A program made the translations under genes and the position numbers. A stretch of DNA of 64,000 nucleotides from Proteles cristata cristata (Eukaryota > Chordata > Mammalia > Carnivora > Hyaenidae). Of the stretch, positions 1-12,187 are shown in pieces; position 1 is the stretch's first letter; every line of letters starts with the position of its first letter. Under the pieces are notes generated by a model that did not search any database, was not told the DNA's origin, and worked only from the letters and a program-made list of their open reading frames with translations. The stretch lies in contig JAESUZ010003171.1 in NCBI GenBank assembly GCA_017311185.1, forward strand, positions 620,001 through 684,000. The letters are read 5' to 3'.

Positions 1-122
1 TGGATTTTTGCCCAAAAGCTTCATGAGTAACAAGATAGTAATAGAGCCTTTAGAAATCTAAGGGATCTTGGGAAAACTACTTAACTTTTCAGGCCCTCCA
101 CAACAAGAATAGCTACGATACC

Positions 123-700
123 TTTTATTAGTTTTTTACTGCTGCATAGCAACTACAAGCTTAGTAGGTTGAAAAATACCCATTTGTTAACTCATTGTTC
201 TGTAGGTCCGCAGTTCAACAGGACATGGCTGGGTTCTTGCTTAGGGTATCACTATGCTGAAATCAAGCTGTCAGCCTAGTCTGGGAAAAACCCACTTCCA
301 AGCTTATTCTTGCTATTGACAGAATTCACTGTCTTGGGATCGTAAGATTGAGGTCTCCATTATCTTACTGGCTGTTAACATGAGGCTGTCCTTTGTTACT
401 GGGGGAGGGCTGCCTACATTCCCTGTCATGTGGTCCCTCCATCCTTAGGCCACGGAAGCCACATAGACTTCTTTTCACGTTTTAATTCTCTGATGACTTC
501 CCCTACTACTACCCAGAGAAAGCTGTCTGCTTTAGAAAGGCCCATGTGATGAGAGCAAGCCCATCTACGTAATCTCTCTATGTCAACTGATAAAGTCAAC
601 TGATTTGGGACCTTAATTATGTTTGAAACATCCCTTCACAACAGTACCTAGCATAATGTTTCACCAAATAACGGGAAAAGGTGGGTGTACTCCAGGAGCC
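123..700 (+). repeat. MaLR/MLT-like LTR relic
   Basis: The stretch follows the familiar order of an old mammalian LTR: a 'ctgcatagcaact' opening, a hydrophobic middle with 'ctgtaggtc' and 'ggctgggttctt', and a late part with 'gggaccttaatt' and 'cccttcacaac'. It is highly diverged and has no clear ends. The family name is from memory and could be another mammalian-wide LTR. Confidence 0.45.
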
Positions 701-809
701 GAGAATCTGGGGGATCTTTGAGAATTCTACCAATCACATACCTACTCCAGAGGGTCTGTATTAGATGAGATGATACACGGGTAAGCAGTATATTAAAGGT
801 GAAGTTTTG

Positions 810-1028
810 GGGCATCTGGGTGGCTCAGTCGGTTAAGCGTCCGACTTCGGCTCAGGTCATGATCTCGTGGTTCGTGGGTTTGAGCCCTGCGTCGGGCTCT
901 GTGCTGACAACTCAGAGCCTGGAGCCTGCTTCGGATTCTGTGTGTGTATCTCTCTCTCTGACCCTCCCCTGCTCTCGCTGTCTCTCCCTCTCTCAGAAAT
1001 AAATAAAACATTAAAAAAATTTTAAAAA
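810..1028 (+). mobile_element. CAN-SINE (SINEC), full length
   Basis: tRNA-derived head (ggtggctcagtcggttaagc, A box; gggtttgagcc, B box), CT-rich body and AATAAA/A-rich tail. A perfect 11-bp TSD lies at 799-809 and 1029-1039, so the boundaries are secure. This SINE type is what identifies the genome as feliform carnivore. Confidence 0.95.
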
Positions 1029-1039
1029 GTGAAGTTTTG

Positions 1040-1380
1040 TGACATCTTTCTCTGACTGACTTATTTCCCTTAGCATGATTTCACTCATATGTGGAATTTA
1101 AGAAACTCAACAGAGGAACACAGAGGAAAGGAAGGAAAATAAGATAAAAACGGTGAAGGAGGCAAACCACAAGAGACTCTTCAATACAGAGAACAAACTG
1201 AGGGTTGCTGGAGAGGAGGCAGGTGAGTGATAGGCTAAATGGGTGATGGACTTTGAGGAGGGCACTTGTTGGGATGAGCCCTGGGTGTTATAGGTAAGTG
1301 ATGAATCGCTGGGTTCTATGCCAAGACTACACTGTATGTTAACCAACTTGAATTTTAAAAAACATTAAAAAATAAATAAA
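1040..1380 (+). mobile_element. L1 3' end fragment with short inverted 5' piece
   Basis: From about 1076 the sequence is L1 3'-terminal sequence in plus orientation (gaggcaaaccacaagagac, gggcacttgttgggatgagc, actgtatgttaac, then an A-rich tail). The first 35 bp or so (ctctgactgacttatttc) instead match the end of L1 ORF2 read on the minus strand, as at 4250-4270. That fits a 5' inversion formed during insertion (twin priming). Confidence 0.75.
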
Positions 1381-3314
1381 AGCAAAGTTTTAATGGAAAC
1401 ACCAAGAAGTATGCATGATTTTCTTGATCTGCTGATTCACTTCATTAGCATGAAGCAAAAGCTAAGCCTGCCATTAACTGGTTCATCTTTCCCTGACTCC
1501 TCCTCCAGCTTTTCTGACTCCTGAACATGTGTGTTTCTAGCTCTGTGATGAAGGATTCTTTCTGCAGAATGCGGACAAGAGGCGACAAGATCTGACATGA
1601 GGTTCAGTTCATTCTTGTGGGGTTCCAGCCTGTGCTCCTGGGACCCAGCCCGTCGGTGCCTTGCTATGTAGCCACATCTCTAGCTTGTCTAGGGCTAGGA
1701 TCATAGTAGTGGCTGCATTTTTATGTTGCCATCTTGTGTTCCACTTCCTGTCTGTCAGCACATTGACAGAATAGACCTCATTACTTGGCCAGGTAACTCC
1801 AACCTTTATTGGTTAGAATGGGGGCCCTCGGTGATACTATCATTGTGAAGTTGCCATGGTTTTCTATGACTATGGAACAAGGGAATAATAAGAGGGGCAC
1901 TAGTAAATTCCGGAATTCAAAAATACACCTTCTTATACATGCTATGGAATAGAAACCCAAATTCTCTCTGGTAATCAGGATTGGTGACAATAGCCAGGGG
2001 CTCCTTTTCTGCCTGCTGGTTAACTAGCATAAGGAGTTCCAAAAGGCCAGGATACTATCTCAGCTTTCAGTGCATTAGAACTATTACCATGTTTTGTAGT
2101 AGATGCCTTCTTCCCTTGGACATTAGGACCTTAAAGCCCATCAGGTCAAGGTAGCAGGGATGAGAAGCAAATGTAATTTGGTAAAATAGGGATGGCGTCA
2201 CTCCCCTCAATCACCCCATTGGTTACCCGCTATGCATTCCATGTATTCTGGCTATGGCCCTGACGGCATATGTATTGGTTGCCAGTTTAGGGCATTTGTC
2301 ACACCCCATAAGAAAGAACCCCAACCTCACAGTGACAGTTTCCCAGCTGGGGCCATGACAGAGCTTTCTGGAGACTATCTCACCTAGGCAGCTGCTTCCT
2401 GGTGACAGGACGCAGGGTAACATCAAGGAATTCCACTGTCATGTCATGAGCCCATTGTTATACTTAGCTTACCTCCAACTTGGCCCCTGATTACTGGGAC
2501 ACTATGACAGTGAGTAAGGGAGCAATGAGGCTTGATGGAACAGGTAATGCGTCTGCTATAAACTGTCATTCCAGTCTCCTCAAAGGCTGGTCCTCCACAG
2601 GAGACAGTGGCTTTGATATAAGACACAAATGCCTTCACATTCTGTGCCCATTCATTAAGGACCATGCATATACTTCTTCCTAGACCTCATTGTCACCAAT
2701 TTTCTAATGGCGATGACACAAATCAGGGCATATCTGTGACTCATTTTTCCTTTCACATTACAAAGACAATAAAAACGCCACCTACATACCTGACCCTGGG
2801 GTATTTCTCTTCGCCACCATCTTTCCTGAGCAGTTTTATGTCTGGTTTAAACAAATCAGGTTATTGATTTTTCTTCCTTCTTTAATTGGTCATAAGAAAT
2901 TCCCATCAAGCTACAAACATGTGTTAATGGATAAAAGGCAGAGCAATGGAATCAGTCAACATCGGGTCAACCTCCTTGTGAAGCTGACTTGGAGCCTGCA
3001 TTCTGTTTGGACCCCAAGTGCTATTTGCCTGTGGTCGATTGTTGCACTAATGTTTCCCAATGGACCATGCCTTTAGGTACCCAAGCCCTTGTGTTCTCCA
3101 CTCTCACACGGACTGTGCTTGGCCAGGTGACTTGCACAGGTTAATGGGACATCAGCAAACATGATACATGTTTGCGTACTGGGGCAAAGCCATCTGGAAT
3201 GCTTAAGAGAAGCATTCTCTAGGCCTCCCTGAGAATGAAAGACCACAGTGAGAGAGACCCAACTCTGTCAGTGGTCTTGGTCTAGCCCAGCATCAGGTGG
3301 CCCCTTTAGCTTAC
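1381..3314. other. no recognised feature
   Basis: Mostly unique-looking sequence. The short open frames here (60-73 codons, both strands) overlap each other, lack similarity I recognise and have no splice or promoter context. I see no gene. Confidence 0.5.
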
Positions 3315-3326
3315 AAAGGAAGGAAA

Positions 3327-3549
3327 GGGGCACATGGGTGGCTCAGTCAGTTGAGCGTCCGACTTCGGCTCAGGTCATGATCTCCCAGTTTGTGAGATCG
3401 AGCCCCGTGTTGGGATCTGTGCTGACAGCTTAGAGCCTGGAGCCCGCTTCAGATTCTGTGTCTCCCTCTCTCTCTGACCCTCCCCAGCTCACTCCCTGTC
3501 TCTCTCTGTTTCTCAAGAATGAATAAACATTTAAAAAAAATTTTTTTTA
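3327..3549 (+). mobile_element. CAN-SINE, full length
   Basis: Head ggtggctcagtcagttgagc, B box and CT-rich body, ending in AATAAA and an A/T-rich tail. A 12-bp TSD (aaaggaaggaaa) lies at 3315-3326 and 3550-3561. Confidence 0.94.
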
Positions 3550-3984
3550 AAAGGAAGGAAAAACCAGCATGAGAACCAATCGTAAGAAATCAACAGAATT
3601 ATAAGAGACAATAAACCACTGTGTTACATTTGTTTGTTTTGATTTAAGCCTCTATGTTCTGGGGTGGTTGTTATATAGCAACAGATAACTGAGAGAAAAA
3701 TCAGTACCTACTAGTGGGGGAGTTCTACATAAAAACCTAAAACATGAAGGATCGACTTTGGAACCAGGCAATGAGCACAGGCTGGGAGGTGAGGAAATTG
3801 CCGTTGGAGACTGGTAAGAGCACAATGGAAGGCCTTGTAGCCAGGAAGCAATTTGCAAATCTGTCACCAGTAGTGGCTTAGAAGATAGAAAATGTATCTG
3901 CACTTAAGGACCTCACTAAGATTTCCAGGTAGAATGTTGGAAATACCCATCATTTCCTTTAGCTGTGTTTAATAAGGAAATGTT

Positions 3985-4967
3985 AAGTTTTTTCTTAAAT
4001 AGTTTATTATCAAGTTGGTTTCCATATAACACCCAGTGCTCATCCCAACAAGTGCCTTCCTCCATGCCCATCACCCCTTTCCCCTCTCCCCCACCCCCAT
4101 CAGCCCTCAGTTTGTTCTCAGCCTTCAAGAGTCTCTCATGGTTTGCCTCCCTCCCTCTCCCCAACTATTTTTCCCCTTCTCCCTCAGGGTCCTCCATTAA
4201 GTTCCTCCTAATCCACCTATACATGCAAGCATATGGTATCTGTCCTTCTCTGCCTGACTTATTTCACTCAGCATAACACCCTCAAGGTCCATCCATGTTG
4301 CTACACATGGCCAGATATCATTCTTTTTCATTGCCATGTAGTATTCCATTGTATAGATAAACCATGTCTTCTTGATCCATTCATCAGTTGATGGCCACTT
4401 AGGCTCTTTCCATGTTTTGGCTATTGTTGAGAGTGCTGCTATGAACATTGGGGTCCATGTGCCCCTATCCATCAGCACTCCTGTATCCCTTGGGTGAATT
4501 CCTAGCAGCACTATTGCTGGGTCCTAGGAGAGTTTTTTTTGTTAATTTCCTGAGGAATCTCCACACTGTTTTCCAGAGGGGCTGTACCAGTTTACATTCC
4601 CACCAACAGTGTAGAAGGGTGCCCGTTTTTCCACATCCTCGCCAGCATCTAGAGTTCTCTGATTCGTTCATTTTAGCCACTCTTACCGGTGTGAGGTGGT
4701 ATCTCAGTGTGGTTTTGGTTTGTATTTCCCTGATGATGAGGGATGCTGAGCATCGTTTCATGTGTGTGTTGGCCATCTGGATGTCCTCTTTGGAGAAGTG
4801 TCTTTTCATATATTCTGGCCATTTCTTCACTGGATTATTTGTTTTCCGGGTGTGGAGTTTGGTGAGTTCCTTATAGATTTTGGATACTAACCCTTTATCT
4901 GATATGTCATTTGCAACTATCTTTTCCCATCCCGGCATTTGTCTATTAGTTTTATTGATTATTTCCT
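3985..4967 (-). mobile_element. 5'-truncated L1 (ORF2 end and 3' UTR)
   Basis: Read on the minus strand this is the last part of L1 ORF2 followed by the 3' UTR. Two overlapping open frames (4465-4938 and 4197-4511) carry the typical C-terminal ORF2p features: the Cys/His-rich [16 protein letters not shown] block and the later EYYMAMKKND and LSEISQAEKD segments. They are separated by a frame change near 4480-4510. A 12-bp TSD (taaggaaatgtt) at 3973-3984 and 4968-4979 marks one insertion event. The protein is not functional: it is truncated and frameshifted. Confidence 0.92.
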
Positions 4968-4979
4968 TAAGGAAATGTT

Positions 4980-5490
4980 TAATAAGAGAACAAACTGTTC
5001 CATTTATAAGCAGAATTTAGGGGAAATTCAAGAGACAGAACCCACTGTTGAAAAATGAAAGTTTCTCATCTCTAGTTTTTCCTACCAGTGAATGAGTCTC
5101 AAACTAGTAAATAGTCACAGGGCAGAGATCTAATGAGGGATATCGCTGCCATAGGAGCTCTGAAATATTCAAGATGGCACCTAGTTACTTCTTCAGCTGC
5201 CAGAGGGCTTTTAAATTATCTTAAGGACATAATCCTCCAGCAGTTCTACACAAAGCTCCAAGTAGAGAGGGATATGTCTTGAAAGAAATTATGGTTTGAG
5301 CTCGGGGTATAGGGTGAATCCCAGTCACTCTGTTGAAAGCTCATAATGTTTTTAAATGAGTTTTCCAATGTGAACTAAAAGAGACAGAATCCATTTAAAA
5401 TGTGAAGAGGTTCTGGATCCCCCAACTTTTTATGGGCAGGAAATGGGCTGAGAGGCTACTCATGTACAAACATGAGACATTTCTCAAGTG

Positions 5491-5522
<32 letters not shown>

Positions 5523-5835
5523 ATGCGGTGGGGGGAGGTGGAGACCTCTGAGAGGGTAAAGCTAAGACTCCCTGAGAGAGGATCAAAAGATCATCAAGAA
5601 TTGCTAGAGGACAGAATTAGGTTTTAATCATGGCACAGTTTTTGTCCTTAGGGAGTCCTGACATGTTTCTGTATGTATTCTGGAATTTCTGTGGACCAAA
5701 GCCTGTCAGATACCTCTCCTTACTTCATTTTTAAATGGGAGTATTGATTGCAAATATCCTCTTCTTATCTCAACATTGTATATCAGGTGTATGGGGATAG
5801 ATAACTTGATTTTTTGGTTCCTGGGTATCTAGATT
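4980..5835. other. unique sequence with a (TG)15 microsatellite
   Basis: A (TG)n run lies at 5492-5521, followed by a G-rich segment. Nothing else is recognisable. Confidence 0.6.
5492..5521. repeat. (TG)n microsatellite
   Basis: Uninterrupted alternating TG, about 15 units. It is likely polymorphic. Confidence 0.98.
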
Positions 5836-5851
5836 AAGAGTTGATGATCTT

Positions 5852-6074
5852 TTTTAAAAAGCTTTTTTAAGTTTATTTATTTTTGAGAGAGAGAGAGAGA
5901 GAGAATGGACATGAGCAGTGGAGGGGCAGAGAGAGTGGGAGGGAGAGAATCCCAAGTAGGCTCCGTGCTGCCAGCACAAAGCCCAATGTGGAGCTCGAAC
6001 CCATGAACTATGAGATCATGATTTGAGCCAAGAACAAATCAGACGCTTAGCCAACTAAGCCACCCAGGTGCCCC
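5852..6074 (-). mobile_element. CAN-SINE, full length
   Basis: Reverse-oriented: T-rich start with (GA)n, ending in gccacccaggtgcccc, which is the complement of the SINE 5' end. A perfect 16-bp TSD lies at 5836-5851 and 6075-6090, indicating a recent insertion. Confidence 0.96.
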
Positions 6075-6090
6075 AAGAGTTGATGATCTT

Positions 6091-8640
6091 AAGGAGTCTT
6101 GTCTATATCTGACTTTAATGCAGATAAAGAGATCATGGGCCTCTAGCTTGATGACATGATTGGGTGAGACTTTAGAAGGCTTGGAAGGGGTGAGTATGTT
6201 TTGCATATGGGAAACAAGAATCATTGGATTGGAGGGTGAGGTGGAGAGGCAATGGACCATTTGTCATGCAGAATTCCCCATGAAGCCTTAAGTGTGAAGT
6301 GGTGAAGAGTAGTGTTAGCTATCAGACTAGGTTTGGCCACTTACTAGGGCAGATTTCTCATACTTTCCATTGGACTCATTTTACATATACCCATGGTACA
6401 CTGTTACACCAATGATCTCCAGTGAGCCACATCGTGCCGTTATAAAACCAGGGGACAGGCATAGCATTGGATAGCTGATGCAGTGCCATTTGCATTTTAC
6501 AGTGAAAAGCTACTATGAACATCCAGTTGGGGATGGTTCAGTGAATCAGGTAACTTTCAGTTAATGAGGAATGGTTTGAGTGGTCACTTGGTGATCCATA
6601 GTGGACATTCTGTCTTTACCAGAGCCCAAAATTAAGGAGTTGCTTTCCAAATGGAAAAATTCTGTTAGCAGAAGAGACACTGGCTTTACTCTTAAAGCCT
6701 AAGTTCCATTCTGTGATTCTCCTACAGGAAATTTCCAGTCTCCATGTACTTCCCTGTAGTCACACCATAGAATCCTTCCTCACAGAACCCGACCATCCTC
6801 TCTTCATCACATGGCTCCGGGTCTACAGCGACTAGGTCTGGGGACTGGACAGACCTCTGTGAATCCCCACAAAGGTAACTTGAGTTAGGACTAGATCCAC
6901 CCTTCAGATTAGAGTTTTTCTGATTTTATAGGCAGAGAAAGAACCTTAGGAAGAAGCATCTATTTCATTTCTAGGGATACCATCACCGGTCAGATCCCTG
7001 CAGGTCAAACCGCTGACCACCACCAATTTCCTGAGGCTTATAATGGAATGGGAAGTCAGCTTATGGCTTCCAAAGCACTATTATATCAATGTAAGGTTAG
7101 GATTTGTTTATCTTGGATTCTTTTTTATTATTGGATTCTGGGAACTCTAGACAACTTGATTACCTCAGAAAAAACAGAAGGGATCTTGGAATAACCAGTT
7201 ATTAATTATAAAATGACTCACTCAATAGGCAAAAACAAAGTTACAAATATCAGGAGACATTAGGTGATTAAGTCTATTACAGTAATATTGGAAAAGCTGA
7301 AGTTTGTGGGGGGGTATATCAGATTCATGCATCTGCAAAAGCAGCTAGACCTTTTTTCTTGGTAGGTCAGTTTTTACAAGTGTGCCTTGCTATTTGTTTG
7401 TTTATTTATTTCTATATTTGTTAGACTCCTTATTTCAGAATTTAGAGGAATAAGGTAAATCTACTTTTTTTTTCTATAAGCACAATTCTTGTCTCAGTGT
7501 GGGACATCAAAGGGTATTCAAATTATAATCATCAACTAATAAATTCTGACAAATGGGAATAGCTTATACTAATGTAAATAATTGTGGAGCATATTTATTT
7601 GAAGGAAAGTGAGAAGGAAACAAGCCCCCTCAATCTTTTACATAACTGTTTATAAGCCAAATAAAACATGAAGTAATTTGCTGGAGAGTAAAGTGTCCAG
7701 TGGACCCAGACTTGCATCATTAAGTGACTTTCACTCATTACTGACTTGCAAGGATCCAGAAACCAAGACCAAGTCAAGTGTGTGTCTTGTTGCAATGACA
7801 CCACAATTGAAGATCTCAGACTCCAGATTGTTGCTGTCACAGCGACACAGAGTCAGACTGCCCAGCTCCTGGAGGAAACATAAAATTAACTTTCTGCTTT
7901 TTATTTCTCTTCTGATTTACGTCTTTTTTCTTTAGACACTGACTTCATGGCCAGAATTATATGATTTTATTTGAAACATTGTTATCCATAAACCCATGGA
8001 TTTACAGAAATGAGGAATTCTAGTTTATATTTCTTTTTCCTTGAAATGAAATAAATCATACACTGTTCTAGTACCTTTAATGATAAATTCTGTTAGAACA
8101 GCAAAGAACTTAGAGCTATTCATCGGTCTATTGAAATATTCATGGTGTTTTAGGGTGAAAAAATATACTCAGAGGATGTATTTTTAAGCAGCTATATGTT
8201 CCAGGGAATTAAAAAAGCAACATAGTTAAAAAAATAAAAAACTAAACAAACCACACAGACTCAGAAGTTTCCCACCCCCTCAAGCAATTGACTATAATCC
8301 ATCAAGCAATATTTTCAGGTGGAATTTGGGTGCTGTTACAATGTTATATTTTTACCTGAATTAATAGGGCACATTGTTTCCTTCTCTCCAATTATAACTA
8401 TGTAGAGCCAAGGGCCTTGGATAAGAATTTAAGCTGTTATTAGAAAGGTCCTTTCAGGGGGTGACTTGTGCAGTAATGGGGCAATTGAACACTGTGGATG
8501 TGGAGCTATTCTTATTCTGCAAAACCCCAGATGGAAACCAGCTTAGTGATTTTGGAGAAGGAAATCTTTCAGATTGTTAGAGAGTTTCTTTCCTCACTGT
8601 GTATTAGCATTAGTCCTGAGAATGCATGCTTGGCTCAGAG

Positions 8641-8686
<46 letters not shown>

Positions 8687-9928
8687 TATTGCTGCAAGAG
8701 ACATATGTCAATGATAGAAACAGATATGTCTTCAACTTGAGCTGGATCCACCCTAAACAGCCCCCTCCCCCAGGCCTAATGCTTGGGGGCCTCCCATCCA
8801 TCTGGAACCTGGAAGGTTGAGAGGCAATACTAGCATCTGGCTAATACTAAACCCCAGGGTCAATGACTCAAGTTTAGGAAATCCACTCATGGTGAGAAAG
8901 GACTTGATGATGGTCTGCTGGGTTTTGTGTGTTAGGTGAGTCCCTCTGGGTAAGGCTGATGTTCTTCAAGAAGTGGAAGGAGATTTGGGAGGGGAAAGCT
9001 TAGCGAGAAATTTTGGAGAAAGGCACGCTTCTGATGGCAAACGAACCAGCTGGGTGGGAATCACTTAGGATGTCACTGTTGTGAGCACACCGTATGTGCT
9101 TTCCCTGTGAATTTGGAAGAGTCTTATGTAACCCCTAGCTTCCCCCTTTCCTCCTCATGTATATTATTTTCTTTTGTAAATTTTCCCAGCCTTTCAGTAG
9201 AAATTCATATATGCAGGCATAGGCATTTCAGTCTCAGGCAGATGAAAGTGACTTTTGACCATGAAAACGGTGGCCTGGTCTACCTCTTTTGACATCTGTG
9301 GAGAAGAGAGCAATTTCCTGCTACAGATCATTCTCCTGGTCCCAGAATTCTACATGATAACTGACAGCACAGGTACAGTGGCCCCGAAGAGTGAACTTGC
9401 AGTGTCCAGGGATGGCTTTCAAATGGACAGTCCAAGAAAATTCAACATGTATCCTTCTGCTTCCCAAACCAGACATATGAAGACACTGGGATAAAAAGAT
9501 ATCTTTCCTTTCTATCCAAAGGAATTGAGAACGGGCAGTAGATTGGCCGATGTCCAGGTTATACCTAAGGTAACTGAATCGGTCAGCCATTGTTGCAAAA
9601 AAACCTAATTGATACAGATAAACTAATTAATTGATGCTGATAAATGTGTGGTCAGAAGAAAACCTAGGTGGGTAAATTCATAAACCTGTTAACCATAAAA
9701 AAGTTAAGTTTGAATGCGGATTTTTTTTAGAACCAGATGGCAAAGCATCATTTTTTTCATATTTGGAATAACGATAGCTGTGCTAAACAATACAATGTAC
9801 ACCAATATCACCAGGCCAAGCTTTTAATTAAGTAAAATGTTATCCACTCTCAGGAGAATTTTATTCTTTTCATTAGTATACTCATGTTGCAAAAAAAAAA
9901 AAAAAAAAACTGCACTCAATTATTAGTA
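6091..9928. other. unique AT-rich sequence, no gene seen
   Basis: The 3.8 kb holds a (TG)n run at 8643-8685 and an A-run near 9892-9909. Open frames of up to 89 codons (e.g. 9321-9590 minus, 9255-9494 plus) overlap on opposite strands and resemble nothing I know, so I read them as chance. Confidence 0.5.
8643..8685. repeat. (TG)n microsatellite
   Basis: About 21 perfect TG units. Confidence 0.98.
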
Positions 9929-10559
9929 CAGGTATGCCTTGAAGATATATGTGTTTGGTTCCCAATACCACAAAGAAGCAAATATCGCAAACAAAGTGAC
10001 TCAAATGACTTTATTGGTTTCTCAGTGCATATAAAGTTATCTTTATAGTCCACAGTAGTCTATTAAGAGAACAATAGCATTATGTCTAAGAAAAAATCTA
10101 CACACCTTAATTTAAAAAATAACATATTGCTTAAAAATACTAACCACCTGGGGTGCCTGGATGGCTGTCATTGAATCTCCAACTTCAGTTCAGCTCATGA
10201 TCTCACAGTTTGTGAGTTCAAGCCCTGTGTCAAGCTGGGTGCTGTCAGCATGGAGCCTGTTTCAGATCCTCTGTCCCCATCTGTCTCTTCCCCTTTCCTG
10301 TTCATGCTGTCTCAAAACTGAATAAACGTTTAAAAAAATGCTAACCATCATCTGAGATTTCAGTGGCTTATAATCACTGACCAAAGATCACCACAGCAAT
10401 TGTAATAAAAAGTCAAAAGTTTGAAATATTGACAAAATTACCAAAATGGGACACGGAGACATGAAGTGAGCCAATGTTGTTCGAAAAATAGTCCCAATAG
10501 AGTTACGTGATGCAGGGTTACCACAACGTCATTGTGCAAAATAAAACGAGATATGCCTG
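9929..10559. mobile_element. Tigger1-like DNA transposon, internally deleted, split by a SINE
   Basis: The ends are inverted repeats (caggtatgcc at 9929, complement atatgcctg ending 10559) flanked by TA dinucleotides (9927-9928 and 10560-10561), the Tc1/mariner/pogo target. The interior matches the Tigger1 outer regions as I remember them (tagtctattaag, atagcattatgtctaag, gacacggagacatgaagtgag). The transposase core is missing, so it is a MITE-like copy. A SINE sits inside (10149-10338). Confidence 0.88.
10149..10338 (+). mobile_element. CAN-SINE inserted in the Tigger element
   Basis: Diverged SINE with head ggtgcctggatggctgtcat, CT-rich body and a short A tail. The target is duplicated imperfectly around 10138-10148 and 10339-10348 (actaaccacc / gctaaccatc). 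It is younger than the Tigger element and older than SINEs with perfect TSDs. Confidence 0.85.
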
Positions 10560-10675
10560 TATTATATTTTGAATTTTGTCAATAAAACTTTTGTAGAAAT
10601 TTGTTTTCTCTTATGTCAGTAGCAACATAATACCTTTGATTTTGCTTCTTGCTGCTCAAGACACACAGTATTTTG

Positions 10676-10768
10676 TCTCTGTCCCTCTCTGTCCGTCTCT
10701 CTCTGGCCCTCTCCCGATCATGCTCTGTCTCTCTGTCTCTCAAAAATAAGCAAAATGTTAAAAAACAT
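10676..10768 (+). mobile_element. CAN-SINE 3' half
   Basis: Only the CT-rich body and tail of a SINE (ccctctctgtccgtctctct ... ctcaaaaataag) are present; the tRNA-like head is missing. It abuts a reverse SINE at 10769. Confidence 0.75.
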
Positions 10769-10982
10769 TAAAATTTTTTTTAACATTTATTTTTGAGAGA
10801 CAGAGAGACACAGAGGGCAAGTCGGGGAGGGGCAGAGAGAGAGGGAGACACAGAATCCAAAGTAGGCTCCAGGCTCTGAGCTGTCAGCACAGAGCCGACA
10901 CAGGGCTCCAACTCACGAGCTGTGAGATCCTGACCTGAGCTGAAGTCGGATGCTTAACCGATTGAGCCACCCAGGTGCTCCT
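10769..10982 (-). mobile_element. CAN-SINE, full length
   Basis: Reverse-oriented SINE from the T-rich tail to gccacccaggtgctcc. It lies tail to tail with the partial SINE before it, so the A and T tails form a short inverted repeat at the join. No clear TSD. Confidence 0.88.
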
Positions 10983-11507
10983 ATTGATTTTTGTCAAAGA
11001 TGTCAGGGGGGATATGCAAGTCTTTTCAATAAAGAATGATGGAATGACTGGATATCTGTATGAGGAGAAAGTACCTTGATTGTCACCTTACACACACATA
11101 AAATTAATTCAAAATTTATTATAAACTGCTATATTAAGACCAAAGCCTTTGGTGTTAGACATGCACTTTACTACTTTTATTCCTTATTGACTCTTACTTT
11201 ACATGCGATCCTAACAAACTGGCTTATTTAGACTGCCAACCCACAGCGAGTGAGAATGAGTGGAGCTTGGGGAGAACACCTACTAACAGCAGAAATATTG
11301 TTGATAAAAATCCCCACAACACTGTATTTATTTACTATACTATATTCAATAACCATGATTCATCATTAACAGTGCAAATTATGTTCATTGTTCTTTTTTA
11401 AGAAAGATGGAAACTATGCTGTGTATTTTAGGATCATTTTCACTAAAATAGCTCAATAATTTAAATTAATTATTATGCTAGAAAGGAAGTTTTCTTTTAT
11501 TATTCTT
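10983..11507. other. no recognised feature
   Basis: AT-rich unique sequence between SINEs. No open frame of note. Confidence 0.5.
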
Positions 11508-11524
11508 AAAAATTAATTATTTAA

Positions 11525-11730
11525 GGGCGCCTCGGTGGCTTAGTCGGTTAAGCGTCCGACTTTCGCTTGGTTCGTGATCTCGCGGTTCGTGGGTTCGAGC
11601 CCCGCGTCGGGCTCTGTGCTGACTGCCAGCTCAGAGCCTGGAGCCTGTTTCAGTCTGTGACTCCCTCTCTCTCTGACCCTCCCCTTCTCACGCTGTCTCT
11701 CTCTCTCCTAGAAATAAATAAAAAACATTA
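11525..11730 (+). mobile_element. CAN-SINE, young subfamily
   Basis: It carries the GACTGCCAGCTCAG body variant and a CCTAGAAATAAATAAA tail shared with the copies at 16414, 18151, 22669, 47466 and 56724. A perfect 17-bp TSD lies at 11508-11524 and 11731-11747. Confidence 0.96.
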
Positions 11731-11799
11731 AAAAATTAATTATTTAATTTGCTTTTTAATTTGCATCCAACTTAGCATAGAGTGCAATAATAATTTCAG

Positions 11800-12187
11800 G
11801 AGTAGATTCCAGTGATTCATCCCTACGTATAACACCCAGTGCTCATCCCGACAAGTGTCTTCCTTAATGCCCCTTGTGCATTAGCCCAACTCCCCTCTCA
11901 CAACCTTTCCAACAATCCAATTGTATTCTCTAAATTTAAGAGTCTCTTATGTTTTGTCCCTTCCCCGTTTTTATATATTTTTTGCTTCCCTTCCCTTGCA
12001 TTCATTTGTTTTATATCTTAAATTCCACATAAGAGTGAAGTCATATGATATTTGTCTTTCTCTGACTGATTAATTTCGCTTAGCATAATACCATCTAGTT
12101 CCATCCACGTTGTTGCAAATGGTAGGATTTAATTCTTTTTGAGTGTCAAGTAACATTCCATTGTATATGTGTACCACATCTTCTTTT
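11800..12187 (-). mobile_element. L1 3' region fragment
   Basis: Minus-strand L1 3' UTR and the end of ORF2: cacccagtgctcatcc, taagagtctcttatg, then the complement of the ORF2 terminus (tgattaatttcgcttagc, catccacgttgttgcaaatg). Diverged, with no intact frame. Confidence 0.8.

Noticed and set aside
810..890. tRNA-like A and B boxes as a real tRNA gene
   Set aside because: They belong to the SINE head (also in every other SINE here); no cloverleaf or 3' end, and the SINE body follows.
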